Of a stretch of 42,956 bases of DNA, positions 39,601 through 42,956 are shown one piece after another. This DNA is from Cytophagales bacterium (GTDB taxonomy: Bacteria > Bacteroidota > Bacteroidia > Cytophagales > Microscillaceae): contig JAAFIN010000011.1 of the NCBI GenBank assembly GCA_013297825.1, forward strand, positions 1 to 42,956, written 5' to 3'. The position numbers and the translations under genes were made by a program. The notes beneath the pieces were generated by a model. The model worked only from the letters and a program-made list of their open reading frames with translations. It was not told where the DNA came from and ran no database searches. Numbering within the stretch: position 1 is the first letter of the stretch; each line of letters starts with the position of its first letter.

Positions 39601-40000
39601 ATGTGCCATTGACGAAATCAATAAAACTGTAGAATTTGCTGGTGCAAAAAATGCACTTATTTATATTCAAAATGGCGAAATGACCTACATAAAAGGTGAT
39701 AAATATAGCATTGGTGGTTATCACGTAGCCCACGAAGACAAAAATTTTGCACGACATATTATTTCGTTCCAAAGTCCCACACAGTTTTATTTATTTACTG
39801 ATGGTTATGAAGACCAATTTGGGGGAAATTTGGCTCGTAAAAAGAAATTTCTTATAAGCAAAATGCGTGAAATGTTTTTGGCTTATCACCACCTTCCTAT
39901 GAAAGAACAGGGCGAAACCTACGAAAAAATATTAGCAGAATGGCAAGGCACACATTCACAAGTTGATGATATTTTGATGATGGGATTTACATTAAAATAA
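36677..40000 (+). CDS. Propeller-Y_Y_Y sensor with SpoIIE-type PP2C phosphatase
   Basis: The 1107-residue protein starts (GTG) with a signal peptide ending IFAQ. Residues about 40-640 form a periplasmic two-component-regulator propeller with many W/L-x-G repeats (DTRGFLYFAND, DIWAGTNDGIYLL, NIWLGTFVKGV). The Y_Y_Y domain follows (about 680-755), then one transmembrane helix (VAFVLYAIFGAIFFYILL, about 757-775), a coiled coil (about 780-835) and a SpoIIE PP2C domain. The phosphatase shows GDFYW near 872, DCTGHGVPGAF near 913, TDGMDMAICAID, LFTDGYEDQFGG near 1040 and VDDILMMGF at the end, i.e. the metal-binding aspartates are present. It should sense a periplasmic ligand and dephosphorylate a cytoplasmic protein. 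SiaC is a candidate substrate. Confidence 0.93.
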   Translation: MKVTSLIAIVFLFWINVSTEIFAQKIGFPLLKNYFPRDYQASPQNWEVVQDTRGFLYFANDKGILEYDSQNWRLIPTSNFSPVRALYVGKNGQIYVGGSNELGYLAKNEKSELHYFSLKNQLPKEYQEFEEVWSVQGTNEGIFFQTDHFLFFFDFDFSKKPKIWQAPNNASFFLSFQVNNTLYIHTENMGLLVFSKGKLFPLTNADIFKNEKIYFIVPFEKDKILIGARKQGLFVYDTKNFVLNKWETQASEFLQKHQLYSATNLPHHQFAIGTRTGGVIILDKKGIVQEKINKETGIADQNIRYLFFAQDNTLWLALNNGISQVNLYSPWRSNNENNGLIGIVRSILPLYNAQEEIWVTTSLGIFYYNKISKNTPKNAFQRFGNIDTEAWTLLKIPNSDDIWAGTNDGIYLLKNGQAQLIYASKGKAVLNIKNIGNKIWVGLKGGLLCWENKNGNWQITQNFSWIKDEIYSIQSDFKNNIWLGTFVKGVIKLPHNKETDSSAHKRYGLSEGLPALRDCKLFYFNGKLLVGTPKGLYEWKEDKDIFEKSVFLKENKSELKGIFAFTQKGNDLYMADAHTRQHPIELWQKQGEDWIKRNRIYKILPEISEPVLHPDFVGGSEGLFALQEEQFLNRPKMKVFLRTITLNNDSLLYGGYGTPKLFDFEPNSNFDIEFITPFFEDTDKLEYSYSLQSKGILAPQSIVWSNWSKDNKINFRNLFEGDYVLHVKARNAYSDESEILDYAFHIRPPIYRTPVAFVLYAIFGAIFFYILLRIYNARLRQQRNKLQQLVEIRTQEIEKSNKVLEVSTQMLQFQKEDTERQRMVLEEINRDMTDSINYASRIQKAGLPTYQKLQSAFEDFFLFYKPRDIVSGDFYWYSEIGMQPYFAKDANIKNGTVSLFKGFTKGKKIISIVDCTGHGVPGAFMSMAGKAHLNQIINTEGITQPALILKELDLVIRQNLRQDETEGTDGMDMAICAIDEINKTVEFAGAKNALIYIQNGEMTYIKGDKYSIGGYHVAHEDKNFARHIISFQSPTQFYLFTDGYEDQFGGNLARKKKFLISKMREMFLAYHHLPMKEQGETYEKILAEWQGTHSQVDDILMMGFTLK

Positions 40001-40086
40001 AAATATTGTCTAAATTATCGTACTGATAAAGTTTTTTTTTAATGTGTTTCAAATAATTGAAATTCTAAAAAATATAAGTTTTACCG

Positions 40087-40237
40087 TTCTCTGACAATTT
40101 TTGTGGAAGAATAATGTAACACATACTTTTAGTGTGTGAAAACATCGTTAAATGAGGCTTTGACAAAGACACACACTAAAAGTGTGTGCTACAAAATATC
40201 GTTTTTTTCTTTTTCCACAAAAATTGTCAGATAACCA
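40087..40237. repeat. Fold-back element B with CTGACAATTTTTGTGGAA ends
   Basis: Arms CTGACAATTTTTGTGGAA (40091-40108) and its exact complement (40213-40230) enclose a second inverted repeat of 23 bp with two mismatches (40116-40138 and 40170-40192, each containing ACACACTAAAAGTGTGT-like sequence). The right end reads outward as GGTTATCTGACAA, matching elements A and C. It fills the gap between the sensor phosphatase and the CoA-transferase gene. Confidence 0.75.
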
Positions 40238-40278
40238 GTTTTACAGTACAACATTTTTTTGTGGAATAAATTAAAAAT

Positions 40279-40983
40279 TTATGCTGTTTTTTGTGTAACA
40301 GTACGTTGTTCAATACGTTTTTCGTAGTTTTTTCCTTCAAAAATACGTTGCACATACACGCCAGACGTGTGAATTTCGTTAGGGTCAAGCGTACCAACAG
40401 GTACAAGTTCTTCCACTTCTGCAATGGTAATTTTGCCTGCGGTTGCCATCATTGGATTAAAATTTCGTGCAGTACCTCTAAAAATCAAATTGCCAGAAGT
40501 ATCGCCTTTCCACGCCTTTACAATCGCAAAATCAGCTTTAAGCCATTTCTCCAAAAGATACATTTTTCCATCAAATTCTCTGGTTTCTTTGCCCTCCGCA
40601 ACCTCTGTACCATAACCCGCAGGCGTAAAAAACGCAGGAATACCAGCACCTCCTGCACGCACACGTTCTGCAAGTGTGCCTTGTGGGATAAGTTCTACTT
40701 CCAATTCTCCTGAAAGCAGTTGGCGTTCAAATTCTTTATTTTCACCTACATAAGAAGAAATCATTTTTTTTACTTGCTTTTGTTTAAGCATTAGCCCAAT
40801 ACCAAAATCATCAACACCAGCATTATTAGAAATGCAAGTAAGACCTGTAACACCCAAACGCAATAACGCAGAAATGCAATTTTCAGGAATACCTGACAAA
40901 CCAAAACCGCCCAACATCAATGTTGCCCCTGTAAAAATATCTTTTACTGCTTCATCAGCCCCTGATACTACTTTGTTTATCAT
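40279..40983 (-). CDS. scoA: 3-oxoacid CoA-transferase subunit A, unpaired
   Basis: The 234-residue protein is the alpha subunit type of succinyl-CoA:3-ketoacid CoA-transferase. It shows [18 protein letters not shown], the [15 protein letters not shown] segment, [16 protein letters not shown] and [23 protein letters not shown], all conserved in this subunit. With subunit B it transfers CoA between succinate and acetoacetate in ketone-body or fatty-acid use. The catalytic Glu lies in subunit B. No scoB gene is next to it in this window: the fold-back element lies immediately downstream, and the upstream side is a promoter-like region (TATTTTTG on the minus strand at 41025-41032). The partner must be elsewhere or was separated. 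Confidence 0.92.
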   Translation of the reverse strand: MINKVVSGADEAVKDIFTGATLMLGGFGLSGIPENCISALLRLGVTGLTCISNNAGVDDFGIGLMLKQKQVKKMISSYVGENKEFERQLLSGELEVELIPQGTLAERVRAGGAGIPAFFTPAGYGTEVAEGKETREFDGKMYLLEKWLKADFAIVKAWKGDTSGNLIFRGTARNFNPMMATAGKITIAEVEELVPVGTLDPNEIHTSGVYVQRIFEGKNYEKRIEQRTVTQKTA

Positions 40984-40996
40984 TTTTTTAATAAAG

Positions 40997-41017
40997 AATT
41001 AGAAATTAAGAATTAGG
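40997..41017. repeat. Heptamer tandem repeat, AATTAGG class
   Basis: Three in-phase units (AATTAGA, AATTAAG, AATTAGG) lie 14 bp upstream of the CoA-transferase ATG. Confidence 0.75.
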
Positions 41018-41212
41018 AATTTTGCAAAAATATTAAAAATTTGGGTTCTTTTTATTTTTAAAAAATAAAAATTTGAAGGTTTAATTTAAACTAATTATTT
41101 AGTCATAATAAATTTGTGTTTTATGCGAAATGTTTGTAAATTAGCAATTATTTAGATATAAAAATTAAAAAGTTTATATAAAACTACATTATTATTTTCT
41201 TTTATTAAAATT

Positions 41213-41653
41213 ATGCTTTTTGTGTGGTTTCCTTTTGTATTTTTCTCTTTTTTTCTTTTACAAGACAAAGAACCAAAAAAATTTACGTGTAGAAATTCTG
41301 TGATTTTGGAGCTTGCAACTCCCAAATTAGTAGATGTGAAAGAATCACAAAAAACAGAATGGTATCGTGAAGGATATTTTTCGTATATTTCCTATTCAGA
41401 CCGCTCCCATATTTTTGTGCATTGTGGTTTTATGGTAAAACGTCCTTTTTTGGTGGAAGAAGATTTTGTTGTTTTGGAAAATAATATTTCTAACAAAGGG
41501 CATTTTCGCAAAGGATACAAAAAGTCAAATAATTTATTTTGGCGAGAAGATTTTTATGCAGAATACGGTGTAACGATTGCGTATAAGAATATTAAAGAAG
41601 AAAATTTATCAATATTTGACAAGAGTTTATCAAATATTATTTTTAAAAAATGA
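41213..41653 (+). CDS. Hypothetical exported protein, 146 aa
   Basis: The product begins with a hydrophobic segment (MLFVWFPFVFFSFFLLQ) that can act as a signal peptide or anchor. A soluble domain follows with basic/aromatic strands (RNSVILELATPKLVDVK, EGYFSYISYSDRSHIFVHCG, FWREDFYAEYGVTIAYKNI). No family is recognised. The ATG at 41213 has no clear promoter; the frame is well kept and codon use resembles that of the neighbours. A fold-back element (41693-41764) follows the stop. Confidence 0.6.
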   Translation: MLFVWFPFVFFSFFLLQDKEPKKFTCRNSVILELATPKLVDVKESQKTEWYREGYFSYISYSDRSHIFVHCGFMVKRPFLVEEDFVVLENNISNKGHFRKGYKKSNNLFWREDFYAEYGVTIAYKNIKEENLSIFDKSLSNIIFKK

Positions 41654-41692
41654 TAAAAACTAAAATTTTGACTTTTAAATAAGATTTTTTGT

Positions 41693-41764
41693 GGTTATCT
41701 GATAATTTTTTGTAAAAAAATAAAAAAGCAAAAAAGGTATTCCATAAACATTGTCAGATAATCA
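41693..41764. repeat. Fold-back element C with TTATCTGA ends
   Basis: The left end GGTTATCTGATAAT and the right end, read inward, GATTATCTGACAATG are imperfect inverted copies, 72 bp from end to end. The termini match those of elements A (32755-32917) and B (40087-40237). Confidence 0.65.
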
Positions 41765-41843
41765 ATTATTTTGTCTTTATCAAATTTTCAAATGTTTGAA
41801 ATTTTAAAAATAAATTAAAAATATTGTCTATTTTTGAACATCA

Positions 41844-41883
41844 AAAAAGCCTTACTCTCTGACAAAAGTGTATAAGGCTTTTT
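41844..41883 (+). terminator. Rho-independent terminator
   Basis: An 11-bp stem (AAAAAGCCTTA / TAAGGCTTTTT) with an 18-nt loop and a T tail lies 190 bp after the 146-residue protein gene and 25 bp before the antirepressor gene. Confidence 0.8.
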
Positions 41884-41907
41884 CTAAAAATTTTATTTAA
41901 ATTTTAT

Positions 41908-42846
41908 ATGCAAATATCAGAAAATTTTGGAGAAAATCCAAATGTTCCTCTTATTAGAGTTGAGCAAAATGAACAAGGTGTACAGGTTGTATCTGCAAGA
42001 GAATTGCACCATTTTTTAGAAGTTCAAACAGAATTTGCTAAATGGTGTGTTCGTATGTTTGAATACAACTTTATTGAAAATCAAGATTTCAACCTCGTCA
42101 AAATTGACGAAGTTCGTTTGGAGGGCAACAGGCAAGTAAAAAGGGAAATTATTGATTATGTTTTAACCTTAGACACCGCCAAAGAAATTGCAATGATACA
42201 ACGTTCTCCCAAAGGCAGAGAGGCAAGACAATACTTTATTGAATGTGAAAAAGAATTGCGAAAAATTCAAAGCCTATCACAAAATATTTCATCTGAAACC
42301 GAACAACAAATTTTTAAAGAATTGAGGTTATTCAAAAGTAGACTTGATACGTATTCTCTTACATTGGGGCATAATTTTTTTAATTTGATTAAAAAAATAG
42401 ACAACATTCATTTTGATATTATGCAAAAAAATGAAAATATTATGTTTGATTTGTGGGAAAAATCCAATAAAAGAATTACACTTTTGGAAAGTGAAATTCT
42501 ATCTTTAAAACAAAATCCAAATAAAAGACTAAAAACCAAGAATTTTTTTGTTTTTATGGTTGTTTTGGGCAAAGAATCCAATTATTACAAAGTTTTTACA
42601 AAAGAAAATCCTGTTTTTCATACAGAAAACAAAAAAATGTATTTTGAACAATCAGAAGTTTTATTTTCTTTGGAATTTGAACAAAAATCTGAATGTAAAA
42701 AAGTAGAAACATATATTTTTGGACTTTTAAAAATGCAAAAAACACATATTCATAAGGTAGCGTTGCAACAGACTGCACCCTTTAAAATGAGCTTAAAGTG
42801 CATTTTTTTTAAGCAGTTGCATAAGATGACATTCCAATATCTGTAA
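41908..42846 (+). CDS. AntA/AntB antirepressor-like protein, 3' end replaced by IS
   Basis: The N-terminal 105 residues form an AntA/AntB antirepressor domain: VVSARELHHFLEVQTEFAKW, FIENQDFNLV, DYVLTLDTAKEIAMIQRSPKGREARQYFIECEKELRK. In phages and integrated elements such proteins bind and relieve phage repressors. A helical middle (residues 110-205) and a C-terminal domain of unknown type follow (TKNFFVFMVVLGKESNYYKVF...). From about residue 284 (VALQQTAPFKM) the codons fall in sequence that, on the other strand, is the end of a transposase gene. The last 29 residues are therefore probably IS-derived and the native C-terminus is lost. No other phage genes are nearby. Confidence 0.82.
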   Translation: MQISENFGENPNVPLIRVEQNEQGVQVVSARELHHFLEVQTEFAKWCVRMFEYNFIENQDFNLVKIDEVRLEGNRQVKREIIDYVLTLDTAKEIAMIQRSPKGREARQYFIECEKELRKIQSLSQNISSETEQQIFKELRLFKSRLDTYSLTLGHNFFNLIKKIDNIHFDIMQKNENIMFDLWEKSNKRITLLESEILSLKQNPNKRLKTKNFFVFMVVLGKESNYYKVFTKENPVFHTENKKMYFEQSEVLFSLEFEQKSECKKVETYIFGLLKMQKTHIHKVALQQTAPFKMSLKCIFFKQLHKMTFQYL

Positions 42847-42956
42847 AAAGGTTTAAAATCTTACATTTAATTTTATATTCGTTTTCTCTTGTCATCATTT
42901 TTTTTGAACTTAATTTATCTCCGAAAATTCGTTTATATCTGCACATTGTATTTTCT
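42757..42956 (-). mobile_element. End of an IS element (IS5-like), cut by window edge
   Basis: On the minus strand the sequence reads the C-terminal part of an IS4/IS5-type transposase, ending near 42809. The boundary with the antirepressor gene is probably near GGTAGCGTTGCAACAGACTG (42756-42775), which would be the IS terminal repeat. Only about 200 bp of the element are inside the window, so the other end, the target duplication and the family cannot be settled. Confidence 0.6.
42809..42956 (-). CDS. Transposase C-terminal part, partial
   Basis: The minus-strand frame runs from the window edge to a TAA at 42809-42811. It contains MCRYKRIFGDKLSSKK, then EYKIKCKILNLFTDIG, which matches the RYK-x-I-G-x-x-L-x-S/A-R...E...K-V/I-L-N-x-M/F-x-x-L/I-G end of IS5-type DDE transposases, where the last Glu of the DDE triad lies. 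The 5' part is outside the window, so it cannot be said if the gene is intact. Confidence 0.65.
   Translation of the reverse strand, partial: ENTMCRYKRIFGDKLSSKKMMTRENEYKIKCKILNLFTDIGMSSYATA

Noticed and set aside
41908-42956. Prophage at the right edge
   Set aside because: Only an antirepressor-type gene and an IS end are visible; no integrase, capsid or packaging genes are present.

Overview
The window looks like a chromosomal segment of an AT-rich, free-living Bacteroidota bacterium, most probably of the Cytophagales type. The main pointers are a T9SS type B sorting domain protein, a SusC/SusD outer-membrane pair with extra surface lipoproteins, a periplasmic propeller-Y_Y_Y-SpoIIE sensor phosphatase, and Bacteroidota-type promoters (TTTG, about 20 nt, TAnnTTTG) in front of several genes. 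There is no tRNA, rRNA operon, CRISPR array or complete prophage. One small SRP RNA is present.

Layout. 1-4140: an MFS transporter and a large secreted fibronectin-type T9SS protein. 4526-6030: a GT4 glycosyltransferase behind a long leader. 6083-7644: small unknown and membrane proteins, with a decayed gene tail. 7645-7885: dense tandem repeats. 7886-12065: RseP-type protease, an orphan N6-adenine methyltransferase with a frameshift near its end, PssA and a holin-like membrane protein. 12141-17949: Fur, a double-length DUF445 protein and a Ppx/GppA phosphatase. 18136-20269: a PD-(D/E)XK 'transposase' nuclease, a DUF3298-like exported protein and a small membrane protein. 20684-24124: two tandem BON-LysM proteins, SRP RNA, a SiaB-SiaC signalling pair and a small ppGpp-hydrolase-type HD protein. 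24223-26558: a dienelactone hydrolase lipoprotein, a class V aminotransferase and a small membrane peptide. 26908-33837: the Sus-like operon and a following lipoprotein. 33937-35736: Nudix hydrolase, SDR and dCTP deaminase. 35936-40000: a His/Glu heptad lipoprotein and the sensor phosphatase. 40279-42956: an unpaired CoA-transferase subunit, an unknown protein, and a phage-type AntA/AntB gene whose 3' end is taken over by an IS element that runs off the window.

Several genes suggest shared functions. SiaB (kinase) and SiaC (phosphoprotein) form a partner-switching pair, and the SpoIIE-type sensor at 36677 is a candidate phosphatase for such a switch. RseP, PssA and the envelope lipoproteins belong to envelope maintenance. 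The Ppx/GppA protein and the HD hydrolase both touch polyphosphate/ppGpp metabolism, but they lie apart.

The most unusual content lies in the repeats. (1) A GC-rich palindromic element with the same 12-bp ends sits in the same reading frame inside two unrelated genes (methyltransferase and nuclease), encoding SPLT...KGGI; this resembles the protein-coding palindromic elements of Rickettsia. (2) At least 15 gene boundaries carry degenerate tandem repeats with a 7-bp period and several sequence classes, in places supplying the last codons or stop of a gene. (3) Three fold-back elements share a TTATCTGACA-like terminus. (4) A hairpin terminator is present twice with an identical loop. (5) An A7 run in the methyltransferase separates it from a 27-residue tail in the -1 frame.
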